In this document: positions 8,438 to 18,626 of the stretch, piece after piece | Layout of the letters: every line of letters starts with the position of its first letter | How positions within the stretch are numbered: the first letter of the stretch is position 1 | Assembly: GCA_027692465.1 (NCBI GenBank) | Contig: JAQEYU010000001.1 | Coordinates: forward strand, 1,063,338 to 1,127,337 | DNA: 64,000 nt | Reading direction: 5' to 3' | Source of the DNA: Enterococcaceae bacterium OF42-14pH9A | GTDB lineage: Bacteria > Bacillota > Bacilli > Lactobacillales > Enterococcaceae | The notes under the pieces: model-generated | Database searches by the model: none | The model's input: the letters and a program-made list of their open reading frames with translations, nothing else | What the model was told of the DNA's origin: nothing | Translations under genes and position numbers: made by a program

Positions 8438-8980
8438 TTGGAGATCTTACGGGATAGGGAACTGGCGGTGCGCCCCGCGACTGAGGCAGACAGCTATCTG
8501 CTGGCGAATTGGTGGAATGACGGAGCAGTGATGGCTCACGCCGGCTTTGTCGACGGTGTGAACACAACAATTGCCGAAGTCGCAGGCAAGTTGGCAAAAG
8601 ACAGCGATGAAACCGGTCGGCGTCTGATCCTGCTGCGAGAAGGTGAAGCAATCGGTGAGATGAATTATCGGATAATTGCTCCTCGCACAGCAGAAATCGG
8701 TATCAATATTTGCCGCAGCGATCGGCAGGAAAAAGGCTATGGACGCCGGTTTCTGACGTTATTGATTGATCACCTCTTTATTGTGGGCAACCAGCTGATT
8801 CAGTTGGACACGATGATAGAGAATGAACGGGCGCAACATGTCTATGAAAGTATCGGCTTTCGCAAGACGGCGATCCGGGACAACTGTTGGCAGGATCCTG
8901 CCGGGCGCTGGCGTACGGCGGTCGCCTATGAACTATCTGAGGCGGACTGGCAAAGTCGAAAAGAAAACAGGAAAATGTAA
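8438..8980 (+). CDS. GNAT family N-acetyltransferase
   Basis: Predicted acetyl-CoA-dependent N-acetyltransferase of 180 residues. The fold is visible as strand 1 with LAVRPATEADSYLLANWW, the central strand AEIGINICRSDRQEKGYGRRF (acetyl-CoA pyrophosphate loop of the R/Q-x-x-G-x-G/A type is RQEKGYGRR) and the last strands with NERAQHVYESIGFRKT. The start is TTG at 8438, supported by AAAGGAGTGA 7 nt upstream. It stands alone between the pdx terminator and its own terminator (9043-9076). The substrate cannot be told; relatives act on aminoglycosides, protein N termini or small amines. Confidence 0.85.
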   Translation: MEILRDRELAVRPATEADSYLLANWWNDGAVMAHAGFVDGVNTTIAEVAGKLAKDSDETGRRLILLREGEAIGEMNYRIIAPRTAEIGINICRSDRQEKGYGRRFLTLLIDHLFIVGNQLIQLDTMIENERAQHVYESIGFRKTAIRDNCWQDPAGRWRTAVAYELSEADWQSRKENRKM

Positions 8981-9042
8981 CGACGTCCGGGAGCGATACC
9001 GGCGGCTTTCCTGAAAATGAACAGTGACAGTTGACCGACTCT

Positions 9043-9076
9043 AAAAAATCCGCAGCGGTGTTTGCGGATTTTTTCT
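9043..9076 (+). terminator. Terminator after the acetyltransferase gene
   Basis: Perfect 12-bp stem AAAAAATCCGCA/TGCGGATTTTTT with a short loop, ending in a T-run; possibly bidirectional. Confidence 0.9.
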
Positions 9077-9163
9077 GTTCTTAAAGGAAAGTTTACCTGT
9101 CGCATCATGAAACCGATTACTCTGAAAACTCCCGGAAAAGCTTGTAAAACCAGCAAAAAATGC

Positions 9164-9192
9164 TTGCCATCAAGGTTGGGATGTACTATAAT
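9164..9192 (+). promoter_or_regulatory. Main promoter of the S10-spc-alpha ribosomal cluster
   Basis: TTGCCA (9164-9169), a 17-nt spacer and a perfect TATAAT (9187-9192). It is the only strong sigma-A type promoter upstream of rpsJ and puts the transcript start near 9199, giving a leader of about 165 nt. Confidence 0.88.
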
Positions 9193-9198
9193 CAGAAA

Positions 9199-9363
9199 GG
9201 TGCTGTTTACGGAAATGTGAAAAGCACTGGTGGGATAAGGTTTTATTCTGCCGGCTGTGAAATGAGAGGTTGCGACACGCCCGGACGCTTTGCCACGGAA
9301 AGGCGCGACGGAAATTTTCATGGAGCCATGTCTACTTTTAAAATAGGCGAAGGAGGGAAAATA
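9199..9363 (+). promoter_or_regulatory. rpsJ leader: S10 operon 5' leader
   Basis: About 165 nt untranslated leader between the promoter and rpsJ. It is G-rich and can fold locally, for example around GAGGTTGCGACACGCCCG and GCCACGGAAAGGCGCGACG. Such leaders are r-protein targets in several bacteria (L4 in enterobacteria); whether L4 acts here is unproven. The GAAGGAGGG ribosome binding site of rpsJ closes it. Confidence 0.5.
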
Positions 9364-9672
9364 ATGGCAAAACAAAAAATTCGTATCCGATTAAAAGCGT
9401 ATGAACATCGTATTCTGGATCAATCCGCGGACAAGATCGTTGAAACGGCAAAGAGAACTGGGGCTTCTGTGTCAGGTCCGATTCCGTTGCCAACTGAACG
9501 CAGCTTGTACACTGTTATCCGCGCGACTCACAAATACAAAGATTCACGCGAACAATTCGAAATGCGTACTCACAAACGTCTGATCGACATTGTGAATCCT
9601 ACACCAAAAACAGTTGATGCTTTGATGAAGCTTGACTTGCCAAGCGGTGTAAACATTGAAATCAAATTATAA
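9364..9672 (+). CDS. rpsJ: 30S ribosomal protein S10
   Basis: Head protein of the 30S subunit, also NusE in transcription antitermination. The 102-residue sequence is full length and typical: [20 protein letters not shown] at the start, the long loop [16 protein letters not shown], and the end SGVNIEIKL. The start ATG at 9364 follows GAAGGAGGG; an upstream extension of the reading frame runs through the leader and is not translated. First gene of the S10 operon; rplC follows after 28 nt. Confidence 0.98.
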   Translation: MAKQKIRIRLKAYEHRILDQSADKIVETAKRTGASVSGPIPLPTERSLYTVIRATHKYKDSREQFEMRTHKRLIDIVNPTPKTVDALMKLDLPSGVNIEIKL

Positions 9673-9700
9673 TCATTAAAACAAAGATGGAGGTGTAATC

Positions 9701-10330
9701 ATGACCAAAGGAATCTTAGGGAAAAAAGTGGGAATGACTCAAATCTTCACCGAATCTGGCGAATTGATCCCGGTGACTGTTGTTGAAGCTACGCCAAACG
9801 TAGTGCTGCAAGTAAAAACTGTAGCAAACGACGGTTACGAAGCGGTCCAAGTCGGTTACCAAGATATGCGTGAAGTTTTGTCTAACAAACCTGCGAAAGG
9901 TCATGTTGCAAAAGCAAACACGGCTCCTAAGCGCTTCATTCGCGAATTCAAGAATGTAGAGCTTGAGGGCTTGGAAGTCGGTTCAGAAATCAAAGTTGAC
10001 ACATTCGCTGCAGGCGATATTGTCGACGTTACGGGTACTTCGAAGGGTAAAGGGTTCCAAGGCGTTATCAAACGTCACGGACAAAGCCGCGGCCCAATGG
10101 CACACGGTTCTCGTTACCACCGTCGTCCTGGTTCAATGGGTCCAGTAGCACCTAACCGGGTCTTCAAAAATAAACACTTGGCTGGTCGTATGGGCGGCAA
10201 CCGCGTAACGATGCAAAATCTTGAAATCGTACGTGTTGATGCTGAACGTAATGTTATCTTGATCAAAGGTAACGTACCAGGCGCGAAAAAATCATTGATT
10301 ACGATCAAATCTGCTGTTAAAGCAAAATAA
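9701..10330 (+). CDS. rplC: 50S ribosomal protein L3
   Basis: Early 50S assembly protein that binds 23S rRNA and reaches the peptidyl transferase centre with its extended loop. The 209 residues begin [16 protein letters not shown] and include the loop [19 protein letters not shown] (about 126-144), the region where pleuromutilin and linezolid resistance changes occur in other bacteria; it looks wild type. A GGAGGTG site precedes the ATG. Second gene of the S10 operon. Confidence 0.98.
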   Translation: MTKGILGKKVGMTQIFTESGELIPVTVVEATPNVVLQVKTVANDGYEAVQVGYQDMREVLSNKPAKGHVAKANTAPKRFIREFKNVELEGLEVGSEIKVDTFAAGDIVDVTGTSKGKGFQGVIKRHGQSRGPMAHGSRYHRRPGSMGPVAPNRVFKNKHLAGRMGGNRVTMQNLEIVRVDAERNVILIKGNVPGAKKSLITIKSAVKAK

Positions 10331-10357
10331 TCGCGAGAGGGAAGGAGGAACTAAGGA

Positions 10358-10981
10358 ATGCCAAACGTAGCATTATTCAAACAAGATGGTAGCCAAAATG
10401 GCGAAATCACATTGAACGAAGAAATTTTCGGTATTGAACCAAATGAATCAGTTGTCTATGATGCAATCATCATGCAACGGGCTTCATTGCGTCAAGGTAC
10501 GCACGCTGTGAAAAACCGCAGTGCAGTACGTGGCGGTGGCCGTAAACCATGGCGTCAAAAAGGTACTGGTCGTGCCCGTCAAGGTTCAATCCGTTCACCA
10601 CAATGGCGCGGAGGTGGCGTTGTCTTCGGACCAACTCCACGTTCTTACAGCTACAAGCTGCCTAAGAAAGTCCGTCGCTTAGCAATGAAATCTGTATTGT
10701 CTGAAAAAGTTGCTTCAAACAACTTGGTAGCTGTTGATGCTTTGAGCTTCGACGCACCGAAGACAAAAGAATTCAAACAAGTGCTTGCTAACTTGGATAT
10801 CGATGCCAAAGTATTGGTAGTTGTAGAAGCCGGCAACGACTTTGCAGCTTTGTCTGCCCGCAACCTGCCAAACGTTTCCGTAGTTACTGCTGACAACATC
10901 AGCGTATTGGACGTCGTTTCCGCAACTAAAGTGTTAGCAACTCAAACTGCTCTTACTCAGATCGAGGAGGTGCTTGCATAA
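10358..10981 (+). CDS. rplD: 50S ribosomal protein L4
   Basis: 50S protein lining the exit tunnel constriction and, in some bacteria, autogenous repressor of the S10 operon. The 207 residues have the bacterial pattern, with the tunnel loop [20 protein letters not shown] (about 59-78), the site of macrolide resistance changes in other species. Ribosome binding site GGAAGGAGG. Its stop codon overlaps the rplW start by one base (TAATG), so the two are translationally coupled. Confidence 0.98.
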   Translation: MPNVALFKQDGSQNGEITLNEEIFGIEPNESVVYDAIIMQRASLRQGTHAVKNRSAVRGGGRKPWRQKGTGRARQGSIRSPQWRGGGVVFGPTPRSYSYKLPKKVRRLAMKSVLSEKVASNNLVAVDALSFDAPKTKEFKQVLANLDIDAKVLVVVEAGNDFAALSARNLPNVSVVTADNISVLDVVSATKVLATQTALTQIEEVLA

Positions 10982-11274
10982 TGAACTTACTAGACGTTAT
11001 CAAACGCCCAGTGATCACTGAAAAATCCATGCTTGCTATGGACGAAAAGAAATATACTTTCGAAGTGGACACCAAAGCGAACAAAACATTGGTAAAACAA
11101 GCTGTTGAAGCAGCTTTTGATGGTGTGAAGGTAGCAAACGTGAACATCATCAACGTGCGTCCAAAATTCAAACGCATGGGCAAATATGCAGGATATACAA
11201 AAAAACGTCGCAAAGCTGTTGTGACGTTGACTGAAGGCTCTAAAGAAATCCAACTGTTCGACGCTGCTGAATAA
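10981..11274 (+). CDS. rplW: 50S ribosomal protein L23
   Basis: Protein at the exit of the peptide tunnel, docking site for trigger factor and SRP. 97 residues, full length, beginning [17 protein letters not shown] and carrying the basic loop [19 protein letters not shown]. The start overlaps the last base of the rplD stop; the ribosome binding site GAGGAGGTG lies inside the rplD end. Confidence 0.98.
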   Translation: MNLLDVIKRPVITEKSMLAMDEKKYTFEVDTKANKTLVKQAVEAAFDGVKVANVNIINVRPKFKRMGKYAGYTKKRRKAVVTLTEGSKEIQLFDAAE

Positions 11275-11312
11275 GCAGTTGTTTGAAACAATACCATAGG
11301 AGGGAAAAAGAC

Positions 11313-12143
11313 GTGGCGATTAAAAAGTACAAACCTACCTCAAATGGTCGTCGTAACATGACAAGCTCTGACTTCGCTGAAATTACTACTTCAACGCCAG
11401 AGAAAACATTGTTGGCACCATTGAAAAACAACGCCGGTCGTAACAACAACGGACGCATCACTGTTCGTCATCAAGGTGGCGGTCACAAACGTCAATACCG
11501 TTTGATCGACTTCAAACGTAATAAAGACAACGTTGTAGCGGTAGTCAAAACTATCGAATACGATCCAAACCGTTCAGCTAACATCGCGTTATTACATTAT
11601 ACTGACGGGGTTAAAGCTTATATCTTGGCTCCTAAAGGCTTGGAAGTCGGCATGACTGTCGTTTCCGGTCCGGAAGCTGATATCAAAGTGGGGAACGCAT
11701 TGCCGTTGGAAAACATTCCAGTAGGTACTGTAATCCACAACATCGAAATGAAACCTGGTAAAGGCGGACAATTGATCCGTTCAGCCGGTACTTCTGCTCA
11801 AGTATTGGGTAAAGAAGGTAAATACGTATTGATCCGTTTGAACTCCGGTGAAGTACGGATGATCTTGGCAACTTGCCGTGCAACAGTTGGTGCTGTCGGT
11901 AACGAACAACACGAACTGATCAACATTGGTAAAGCCGGCCGTTCTCGTTGGATGCGCAAACGTCCTACTGTCCGCGGTAGCGTAATGAACCCTAACGATC
12001 ACCCACACGGTGGTGGTGAAGGTAAAGCGCCAATCGGTCGTAAAGCTCCTGTATCTCCATGGGGTCAACCTGCATTGGGTTACAAGACGCGTAACAAGAA
12101 AGCCAAATCTGACAAACTTATTGTTCGTCGTAAAACTAAATAA
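11313..12143 (+). CDS. rplB: 50S ribosomal protein L2
   Basis: Essential 50S protein next to the peptidyl transferase centre and the subunit interface. The 276 residues begin [15 protein letters not shown] after the start codon and contain the conserved [13 protein letters not shown] (with the histidine needed for activity) and the end [15 protein letters not shown]. The start is the GTG at 11313 behind AGGAGGG; an in-frame ATG ten codons earlier precedes this ribosome binding site and is not expected to be used. Confidence 0.98.
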   Translation: MAIKKYKPTSNGRRNMTSSDFAEITTSTPEKTLLAPLKNNAGRNNNGRITVRHQGGGHKRQYRLIDFKRNKDNVVAVVKTIEYDPNRSANIALLHYTDGVKAYILAPKGLEVGMTVVSGPEADIKVGNALPLENIPVGTVIHNIEMKPGKGGQLIRSAGTSAQVLGKEGKYVLIRLNSGEVRMILATCRATVGAVGNEQHELINIGKAGRSRWMRKRPTVRGSVMNPNDHPHGGGEGKAPIGRKAPVSPWGQPALGYKTRNKKAKSDKLIVRRKTK

Positions 12144-12185
12144 TTTCATTGACCATGTGTCAACATTTTGTAAAGGAGGTTCACC

Positions 12186-12464
12186 ATGGGTCGTAGTTTG
12201 AAGAAGGGACCTTTCATTGACGAGCACTTGATGAAAAAGGTCGAAGCACAACAAGGCGCAGAAAAGAAAAAAGTGATCAAAACTTGGTCACGTCGTTCCA
12301 CGATTTTCCCGAATTTCATCGGCTTTACTATCGCTGTCTATGATGGACGTAAACATGTTCCTGTTTACATCCAAGAAGACATGGTAGGACATAAATTAGG
12401 TGAATTCGCACCAACAAGAACTTACCGTGGGCACGCTGCCGACGATAAGAAAACAAGACGCTAA
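12186..12464 (+). CDS. rpsS: 30S ribosomal protein S19
   Basis: 30S head protein contacting S13 and the A-site finger. 92 residues, full length: [15 protein letters not shown] at the start and [21 protein letters not shown] at the end. Preceded by AAAGGAGGT. The 42-nt gap from rplB contains no terminator. Confidence 0.98.
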   Translation: MGRSLKKGPFIDEHLMKKVEAQQGAEKKKVIKTWSRRSTIFPNFIGFTIAVYDGRKHVPVYIQEDMVGHKLGEFAPTRTYRGHAADDKKTRR

Positions 12465-12485
12465 TCTTGAGAGGAGGATTTTACA

Positions 12486-12833
12486 ATGGCTGAACAAATC
12501 ACATCAGCAAAAGCAACTGCCAAAACAGTTCGCGTGTCTCCTCGCAAATCTCGTCTAGTGATCGATTTGATCCGAGGAAAAAGCGTTGCTGACGCAATTG
12601 CAATCTTGAAATTCACACCAAATAAAGCTGCCGGAATCATCGAAAAAGTTTTGATGTCAGCAGTAGCGAATGCAGAAAACAATTTTGACTTAGATGTTGA
12701 AAACCTGTTCGTTTCTGAAGCCTTCATCAACGAAGGTCCTACTATGAAACGTTTCCGTCCACGGGCGAAAGGGTCAGCTTCACCAATCAACAAACGTACA
12801 AGTCACATTACTGTAGTCGTATCAGAAAAATAA
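12486..12833 (+). CDS. rplV: 50S ribosomal protein L22
   Basis: 50S protein whose long beta hairpin lines the exit tunnel. 115 residues with the hairpin tip [18 protein letters not shown] (about 85-102), where macrolide/ketolide resistance changes arise in other species; here it looks wild type. GAGGAGG upstream, 21 nt after rpsS. Confidence 0.98.
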   Translation: MAEQITSAKATAKTVRVSPRKSRLVIDLIRGKSVADAIAILKFTPNKAAGIIEKVLMSAVANAENNFDLDVENLFVSEAFINEGPTMKRFRPRAKGSASPINKRTSHITVVVSEK

Positions 12834-12846
12834 GGAGGGACAATCA

Positions 12847-13512
12847 GTGGGTCAAAAAGTAAATCCTATTGGAATGCGTGTAGGCATCATCCGCGACTGG
12901 GATGCAAAGTGGTATGCTGAAAAAGAATATGCCGACTTCCTGCACGAAGATTTGAGAATCCGTAAATTTATCGCGACTAAACTTGCTGATGCTGCTGTGT
13001 CTAAAGTTGAGATCGAACGTGCGGCTAACCGCGTGAACGTTTCAATCCACACAGCTAAGCCTGGCATGGTCATCGGTAAAGGCGGATCTGAAGTCGAAAA
13101 CCTGAGAAAAGAATTGAACAACCTGACCGGTAAACGTGTCCACATCAACATCGTGGAAATCAAAAAACCGGATCTGGATGCTAAATTAGTAGGCGAAGGG
13201 ATCGCACGTCAGCTGGAAGGCCGTGTTGCTTTCCGTCGTGCCCAAAAACAAGCGATCCAACGCACAATGCGTTCCGGCGCTAAAGGAATCAAAACAATGG
13301 TATCCGGCCGTTTGAACGGTGCTGATATCGCGCGTTCTGAAGGCTATTCAGAAGGCACTGTTCCTCTTCATACTTTGCGTGCCGACATCGACTACGCATG
13401 GGAAGAAGCAAACACTACCTACGGAAAATTGGGAGTGAAAGTGTGGATCTATCGCGGCGAAGTATTGCCTGTGAAGAAGAACGCTCAAAACACTGAGAAA
13501 GGAGGGAAATAA
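12847..13512 (+). CDS. rpsC: 30S ribosomal protein S3
   Basis: 30S protein at the mRNA entry site. 221 residues; an N-terminal type II KH domain has the GKGG loop in [14 protein letters not shown] (about 74-87), followed by the S3 C-terminal domain. Starts with GTG at 12847 behind AAGGAGGG, 13 nt after rplV; rplP begins 2 nt after its stop. Confidence 0.98.
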   Translation: MGQKVNPIGMRVGIIRDWDAKWYAEKEYADFLHEDLRIRKFIATKLADAAVSKVEIERAANRVNVSIHTAKPGMVIGKGGSEVENLRKELNNLTGKRVHINIVEIKKPDLDAKLVGEGIARQLEGRVAFRRAQKQAIQRTMRSGAKGIKTMVSGRLNGADIARSEGYSEGTVPLHTLRADIDYAWEEANTTYGKLGVKVWIYRGEVLPVKKNAQNTEKGGK

Positions 13513-13514
13513 AC

Positions 13515-13949
13515 ATGTTAGTACCTAAACGTGTTAAACACCGTCGTGAGTTCCGCGGAAAAATGCGCGGCGAAGCCAAAGGCGGTAAAGAAATCGCATT
13601 TGGTGAATTCGGTTTGCAAGCTGTTGAATCTCATTGGATCACCAACCGCCAAATCGAAGCATCTCGTATCGCCATGACTCGTTACATGAAACGTGGCGGG
13701 AAAGTATGGATCAAAATTTTCCCTCACAAATCATACACATCTAAAGCCATCGGCGTACGTATGGGTAAAGGTAAAGGGGCTCCTGAAGGTTGGGTTTCTC
13801 CAGTTAAACGCGGCAAGATCATGTTTGAAATCGCCGGCGTACCTGAAGACGTGGCTCGCGAAGCACTGCGTCTTGCCTCTCATAAATTACCCATGAAAAC
13901 TAAAATCGTGAAACGCGAAGAAATGGGTGGTGAATCGAATGAAGGTTAA
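13515..13949 (+). CDS. rplP: 50S ribosomal protein L16
   Basis: 50S protein under the central protuberance that positions tRNA in the A site. 144 residues with [13 protein letters not shown] and [16 protein letters not shown]. Its ribosome binding site GAAAGGAGGG lies in the rpsC end, and its own end overlaps rpmC by 11 nt, so rpsC-rplP-rpmC are tightly coupled. Confidence 0.98.
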   Translation: MLVPKRVKHRREFRGKMRGEAKGGKEIAFGEFGLQAVESHWITNRQIEASRIAMTRYMKRGGKVWIKIFPHKSYTSKAIGVRMGKGKGAPEGWVSPVKRGKIMFEIAGVPEDVAREALRLASHKLPMKTKIVKREEMGGESNEG

Positions 13950-14127
13950 AGATATCCGAGAATTAACCACTGCCGAAATGCTTGATCAAGAAAAGCAATT
14001 GAAGGAAGAATTGTTCAACTTGCGATTCCAACTTGCAACCGGTCAATTAGAAAACACTGCACGTATCAAAGAAGTACGTAAATCGATTGCACGCATCAAA
14101 ACTGTGCTGCGTGAACAAGCGAACTAA
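13939..14127 (+). CDS. rpmC: 50S ribosomal protein L29
   Basis: Small two-helix protein at the tunnel exit beside L23. 62 residues beginning [15 protein letters not shown] and ending with [15 protein letters not shown]. The start ATG at 13939 lies inside the rplP end, with a GGGTGG stretch as ribosome binding site; a GTG four codons upstream is less likely by family alignment. Confidence 0.97.
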   Translation: MKVKDIRELTTAEMLDQEKQLKEELFNLRFQLATGQLENTARIKEVRKSIARIKTVLREQAN

Positions 14128-14151
14128 TATTGGAAGGAGGCCATTAAGCGT

Positions 14152-14418
14152 ATGACTGAAGAAAGAAATCAACGCAAAGTTTACCAAGGACGCGTGGTAT
14201 CTGACAAAATGGACAAAACCATCTCTGTAGTGGTTGAAACCAAAAAGAATCACCCGATCTACGGCAAACGCATGAACTACTCTAAGAAATACAAAGCCCA
14301 CGATGAAAACAACGAAGCAAAAGTTGGCGATATCGTGCGCATTATGGAAACTCGTCCATTATCAGCTACTAAACGTTTCCGCTTGCTGGAAATCGTTGAA
14401 AAAGCAGTGATTATCTAA
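14152..14418 (+). CDS. rpsQ: 30S ribosomal protein S17
   Basis: Primary rRNA-binding 30S protein with an OB fold. 88 residues: [17 protein letters not shown] near the start and [20 protein letters not shown] in the middle. Preceded by GGAAGGAGG. End of the S10 part of the cluster. Confidence 0.98.
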   Translation: MTEERNQRKVYQGRVVSDKMDKTISVVVETKKNHPIYGKRMNYSKKYKAHDENNEAKVGDIVRIMETRPLSATKRFRLLEIVEKAVII

Positions 14419-14452
14419 TCACACGAGGTTTTCCTATATAGATTGGTACTGA

Positions 14453-14845
<393 letters not shown>

Positions 14846-14880
14846 CAGCCACTTATTCCCAAAGGAGGTGCGAAACAGAA

Positions 14881-15192
14881 ATGTTTGTTAAAAAAGGCGA
14901 TAAAGTTAAAGTTATCACTGGTAAAGACAAAAACAAGGAAGGCGTCGTATTAGAAGCTTTCCCTAAAAAAGACAAAGTGATCGTCGAAGGTGTCAACGTT
15001 GTGAAGAAACACCAAAAACCTTCACAGGCTGCTCCTCAAGGCGGGATCCTTGAAATCGAAGCACCGATTCATGTTTCCAACGTGATGGTGATCGATCCTT
15101 CAAACGGTCAAGCTACCCGTGTCGGTTACAAAGAAGTTGACGGCAAGAAAGTCCGCGTTTCTAAAAAAACCGGCGAAGTTCTGGATAAATAA
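14881..15192 (+). CDS. rplX: 50S ribosomal protein L24
   Basis: Assembly-initiating 50S protein. 103 residues with the KOW motif at the start ([20 protein letters not shown]) and [20 protein letters not shown] near the end. Strong AAAGGAGGTG site. Confidence 0.98.
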   Translation: MFVKKGDKVKVITGKDKNKEGVVLEAFPKKDKVIVEGVNVVKKHQKPSQAAPQGGILEIEAPIHVSNVMVIDPSNGQATRVGYKEVDGKKVRVSKKTGEVLDK

Positions 15193-15218
15193 TCAGCTAG
15201 GAAAGGAGGAGCAAACGA

Positions 15219-15758
15219 ATGAACCGCCTGAAAGAAAAATACTCTAAAGAAGTTGTTCCAGCTTTAATGGAAAAATTCAACTATTCTTCTATTATGCAAG
15301 CACCGAAAGTTGACAAGATCGTAATCAACATGGGTGTGGGTGATGCAGTATCCAATGCCAAAAACTTGGATAAAGCAGTTGAAGAATTGGCTTTGATTTC
15401 TGGTCAAAAACCATTGATCACAAAAGCTAAAAAATCTATCGCAGGTTTCCGTCTGCGTGAAGGAATGCCTATCGGTGCCAAAGTTACTTTGCGTGGCGAC
15501 CGCATGTACGAATTCCTTGATAAATTGGTCAGTGTTTCACTGCCTCGTGTCCGTGACTTCCACGGTGTCAGCAAAAAGGCTTTTGACGGTCGCGGCAACT
15601 ACACTTTGGGTATCAAAGAACAATTGATCTTCCCTGAAGTCGATTATGATTTGGTAGACAAAGTCCGCGGGATGGATATCGTAATTGTGACAACTGCACA
15701 AACAGACGAAGAATCCCGTGAATTGTTGACTCAACTCGGCATGCCATTTGCAAAATAA
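15219..15758 (+). CDS. rplE: 50S ribosomal protein L5
   Basis: 5S rRNA-binding protein of the central protuberance, contacting P-site tRNA and S13. 179 residues, full length, with [20 protein letters not shown] and the end [23 protein letters not shown] upstream. Confidence 0.98.
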   Translation: MNRLKEKYSKEVVPALMEKFNYSSIMQAPKVDKIVINMGVGDAVSNAKNLDKAVEELALISGQKPLITKAKKSIAGFRLREGMPIGAKVTLRGDRMYEFLDKLVSVSLPRVRDFHGVSKKAFDGRGNYTLGIKEQLIFPEVDYDLVDKVRGMDIVIVTTAQTDEESRELLTQLGMPFAK

Positions 15759-15776
15759 TAAAAGGAGGCGAACTAC

Positions 15777-15962
15777 GTGGCTAAAAAATCAATGATTGCT
15801 AAAAACAAACGCCCTGCTAAGTTCTCAACTCAAGCATACACTCGTTGCGAACGTTGCGGACGTCCACATTCAGTTTATCGTAAATTTCACCTTTGCCGTA
15901 TTTGCTTCCGCGAACTTGCCTATAAAGGTCAAATTCCCGGCGTGAAGAAAGCTAGCTGGTAA
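15777..15962 (+). CDS. rpsN: 30S ribosomal protein S14, zinc-binding type (S14 type Z)
   Basis: 30S head protein, 61 residues. Four cysteines form a zinc ribbon: C24, C27 (CERC) and C40, C43 (CRIC), so this is the zinc-dependent (C+) short form found in spc operons of Firmicutes; a zinc-free paralogue, if any, would be elsewhere. Start GTG at 15777 behind AAAGGAGG. Confidence 0.98.
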   Translation: MAKKSMIAKNKRPAKFSTQAYTRCERCGRPHSVYRKFHLCRICFRELAYKGQIPGVKKASW

Positions 15963-15997
15963 AACAGAAAACTCGCATAAAGGAGGTAAATCATCCA

Positions 15998-16396
15998 ATG
16001 GTCATGACAGATCCAATCGCAGACTTTCTGACGCGTATTCGTAACGCCAACATGGTGAAACACGAATCCCTGGAAGTGCCTGCATCAAAAATCAAACGTG
16101 ACATCGCTGAAATCCTGAAAAAAGAAGGATTTGTTCGCGATGTTGAGTATATCGAAGATGACAAACAAGGCGTGATCCGCGTTTTCCTGAAATACGGGAA
16201 AAACGGCGAACGCGTCATCACCAACTTGAAACGTATCTCCAAACCAGGCTTGCGGGCTTATGTCAAAGCTGACGAAGTGCCAAAAGTATTGAACGGTTTG
16301 GGTATCGCGATCTTGTCTACTTCTGAAGGTGTTATCACTGATAAAGAAGCTCGGGCGAAAAATATCGGCGGCGAAGTTGTCGCTTACGTATGGTAA
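15998..16396 (+). CDS. rpsH: 30S ribosomal protein S8
   Basis: Primary 16S rRNA-binding protein of the 30S platform; in E. coli it represses the spc operon. 132 residues, [18 protein letters not shown] at the start and the C-terminal [20 protein letters not shown]. The start ATG at 15998 follows AAAGGAGGT; a second ATG two codons later is also possible. Confidence 0.98.
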   Translation: MVMTDPIADFLTRIRNANMVKHESLEVPASKIKRDIAEILKKEGFVRDVEYIEDDKQGVIRVFLKYGKNGERVITNLKRISKPGLRAYVKADEVPKVLNGLGIAILSTSEGVITDKEARAKNIGGEVVAYVW

Positions 16397-16426
16397 TCCA
16401 ATAATTACACAAGGAGGTGTCTTCAA

Positions 16427-16963
16427 GTGAGTCGTATCGGTAATAAAATCGTTGTGCTTCCTGCTGGCGTCGAAGTCAAGCAAGACGGCAACAACATCAC
16501 TGTCAAAGGTCCTAAAGGTGAATTGACTCGTCCTTTCTCTTCTGATATCAAAATGAATATCGAAGGAAACGAAGTAACATTCACTCGTCCTAACGACAGC
16601 AAAGAAATGAAAACAATCCACGGAACAACTCGTGCCAACTTCAACAACATGGTCGTAGGTGTTTCCGAAGGTTTCCAAAAAGCATTGGAACTCCAAGGTG
16701 TCGGTTATCGTGCTCAATTGCAAGGTAAAAAACTTGTATTGGCAGTCGGTTACTCTCATCCGGTAGAAATCGATGCACCGGCCGGGATCGATATCGAAGT
16801 ACCTAACAATACTTCAATCATCGTGAAAGGGATCAACAAAGAAGTTGTCGGCGAATTGGCTGCCAACATCCGTGGCGTTCGTCCGCCAGAACCTTACAAA
16901 GGCAAAGGGATCCGCTATGTTGGCGAATTCGTGCGTCGTAAAGAAGGTAAAACCGGTAAATAA
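16427..16963 (+). CDS. rplF: 50S ribosomal protein L6
   Basis: 50S protein near the factor-binding site. 178 residues made of two similar halves, ending [20 protein letters not shown] plus a short basic tail. Start GTG at 16427 behind AAGGAGGTG. It is followed by an unusually long gap (109 nt) with a hairpin before rplR. Confidence 0.98.
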   Translation: MSRIGNKIVVLPAGVEVKQDGNNITVKGPKGELTRPFSSDIKMNIEGNEVTFTRPNDSKEMKTIHGTTRANFNNMVVGVSEGFQKALELQGVGYRAQLQGKKLVLAVGYSHPVEIDAPAGIDIEVPNNTSIIVKGINKEVVGELAANIRGVRPPEPYKGKGIRYVGEFVRRKEGKTGK

Positions 16964-16973
16964 TCGTTTGCAT

Positions 16974-17022
16974 AAAAGTCCGATTGCGTTTGAGGGCCGT
17001 TTGGTCGCAGACGGGGACTTTT
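16974..17022 (+). promoter_or_regulatory. Hairpin in the rplF-rplR gap inside the spc operon
   Basis: AAAAGTCC (16974-16981) pairs with GGACTTTT (17015-17022); inside, TGCG pairs with CGCA and GGCC can pair with GGTC. It looks like a weak terminator whose T-run is part of the stem, so it may be an attenuator, an RNA processing site or a protein-binding site. Confidence 0.55.
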
Positions 17023-17072
17023 GTTGTGAGCGTATCGCGGCTTAGGCCAGCAAATACAAAGAGGTGACAATT

Positions 17073-17429
17073 GTGATTACAAAACCAGATAAAAACAAAA
17101 CACGTCAAAAGCGCCATAGTCGTGTACGTAACAAAATCTCTGGTACTGCTGAGTGCCCACGCTTGAACGTTTTCCGTTCTAACAAAAACATCTACGCGCA
17201 AGTAATTGATGACGTAGCGGGTGTGACGCTAGCAAGTGCCTCTACCTTGGATAAAGAAATTTCAGGTAGCACAAAAACCGAACAAGCACAAGCTGTCGGG
17301 AAATTAGTTGCAGAACGTGCTGCAGCCAAAAATGTTAAAGTCGTTGTCTTTGACCGTGGTGGGTACCTTTACCATGGCCGTGTGCAAGCTTTGGCTGAAG
17401 CTGCACGCGAAAATGGACTTGAATTTTAA
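17073..17429 (+). CDS. rplR: 50S ribosomal protein L18
   Basis: 5S rRNA-binding protein. 118 residues, [20 protein letters not shown] at the start and [20 protein letters not shown] near the end. I take GTG at 17073, behind AGAGGTGA, because it gives the family N terminus; another GTG three codons earlier lies within the ribosome binding site. Confidence 0.97.
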   Translation: MITKPDKNKTRQKRHSRVRNKISGTAECPRLNVFRSNKNIYAQVIDDVAGVTLASASTLDKEISGSTKTEQAQAVGKLVAERAAAKNVKVVVFDRGGYLYHGRVQALAEAARENGLEF

Positions 17430-17449
17430 GAGAAGGAGGAACACCATTC

Positions 17450-17950
17450 ATGACTTACATTGATCCAAAGCATTTGGAATTGGAAGATCGCGTTGTTGCC
17501 ATCAACCGCGTTACTAAAGTAGTTAAAGGTGGACGTCGTCTGCGTTTTGCGGCTCTGGTAGTCGTTGGTGACAAAAACGGTCATGTGGGCTTTGGTACCG
17601 GTAAAGCACAAGAAGTACCAGAAGCAATCCGCAAAGCTATCGAAGCTGCGAAGAAAAACCTGGTCGAAGTGCCAATGGTCGGTTCTACTATCCCTCACGA
17701 AGTCATCGGCGTATTCGGCGGCGGTCGCATCTTGATGAAACCAGCAGTAGAAGGTTCCGGAGTTGCAGCCGGCGGACCAGTTCGTGCGGTCTTGGAATTG
17801 GCCGGTGTCGTGGATATCACATCCAAATCACTTGGTTCCAACACCCCAATCAACGTAGTACGTGCCACTGTTGAAGGTTTGAAACAATTGAAACGGGCTG
17901 AAGAAGTTGCAGAACTTCGCGGCAAATCCGTTGAAGAATTGATCGGATAA
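17450..17950 (+). CDS. rpsE: 30S ribosomal protein S5
   Basis: 30S protein important for decoding fidelity and mRNA entry. 166 residues: dsRBD-like N-terminal part with [20 protein letters not shown] (spectinomycin loop region, wild-type looking) and C-terminal part ending [19 protein letters not shown] upstream, 14 nt before rpmD. Confidence 0.98.
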   Translation: MTYIDPKHLELEDRVVAINRVTKVVKGGRRLRFAALVVVGDKNGHVGFGTGKAQEVPEAIRKAIEAAKKNLVEVPMVGSTIPHEVIGVFGGGRILMKPAVEGSGVAAGGPVRAVLELAGVVDITSKSLGSNTPINVVRATVEGLKQLKRAEEVAELRGKSVEELIG

Positions 17951-17964
17951 GGAGGACAAGCATA

Positions 17965-18144
17965 ATGGCTGAATTGAAAATCACTTTGAAGCGCAGCATT
18001 ATCGGTCGTCCTCAAAACCAACGGGACACCGCTAAAGCATTGGGCTTGAACAAAATCAACGCTACTGTAGTGAAACCTGCCAATGAAGCAATCAAAGGCA
18101 TGGTCAACACTATTTCCCACTTGGTAGAAGTCGAAGAAGTTTGA
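17965..18144 (+). CDS. rpmD: 50S ribosomal protein L30
   Basis: Small 50S protein of 59 residues ([20 protein letters not shown] at the start, [10 protein letters not shown] at the end). AAGGAGG lies 8 nt before the ATG. It fills the gap between rpsE and rplO exactly as in other spc operons. Easily missed because of its size. Confidence 0.97.
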   Translation: MAELKITLKRSIIGRPQNQRDTAKALGLNKINATVVKPANEAIKGMVNTISHLVEVEEV

Positions 18145-18185
18145 TTCTTTGCTTCCCGCTATTTTGATTAAGGAGGTGCCAACCT

Positions 18186-18626
18186 ATGAAACTTCATGAA
18201 TTGAAACCTGCAGAAGGTTCTCGTCAAGTACGTAATCGTGTCGGTCGCGGAACTTCATCCGGTAACGGTAAAACTTCCGGCCGCGGACAAAAAGGTCAAA
18301 AATCCCGTTCAGGCGGTGGTGTACGTTTAGGCTTTGAAGGGGGACAAACACCATTGTTCCGTCGCTTGCCAAAACGCGGCTTTACCAACATCAACCGTAA
18401 AGAATACGCAGTTATCAACTTGGATGTCTTGAATCGATTTGAAGACGGAACTGAAGTGACTCCTGTTACTTTGGTAGAAGCTGGAATCGTGAAATCCGAA
18501 AAAGCCGGGATTAAAGTCCTTGCTAACGGCGAATTGACTAAGAAATTGACTGTGAAAGCAGCTAAATTCTCAAAAGCAGCTGAAGAAGCTATCGTCGCTG
18601 CCGGCGGATCTATCGAGGTGATCTGA
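18186..18626 (+). CDS. rplO: 50S ribosomal protein L15
   Basis: 50S assembly protein. 146 residues with the glycine/arginine-rich N-terminal tail [20 protein letters not shown] and the globular C-terminal part. AAGGAGGTG upstream. Its TGA stop overlaps the secY ATG by one base, so secY is coupled to it. Confidence 0.98.
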   Translation: MKLHELKPAEGSRQVRNRVGRGTSSGNGKTSGRGQKGQKSRSGGGVRLGFEGGQTPLFRRLPKRGFTNINRKEYAVINLDVLNRFEDGTEVTPVTLVEAGIVKSEKAGIKVLANGELTKKLTVKAAKFSKAAEEAIVAAGGSIEVI

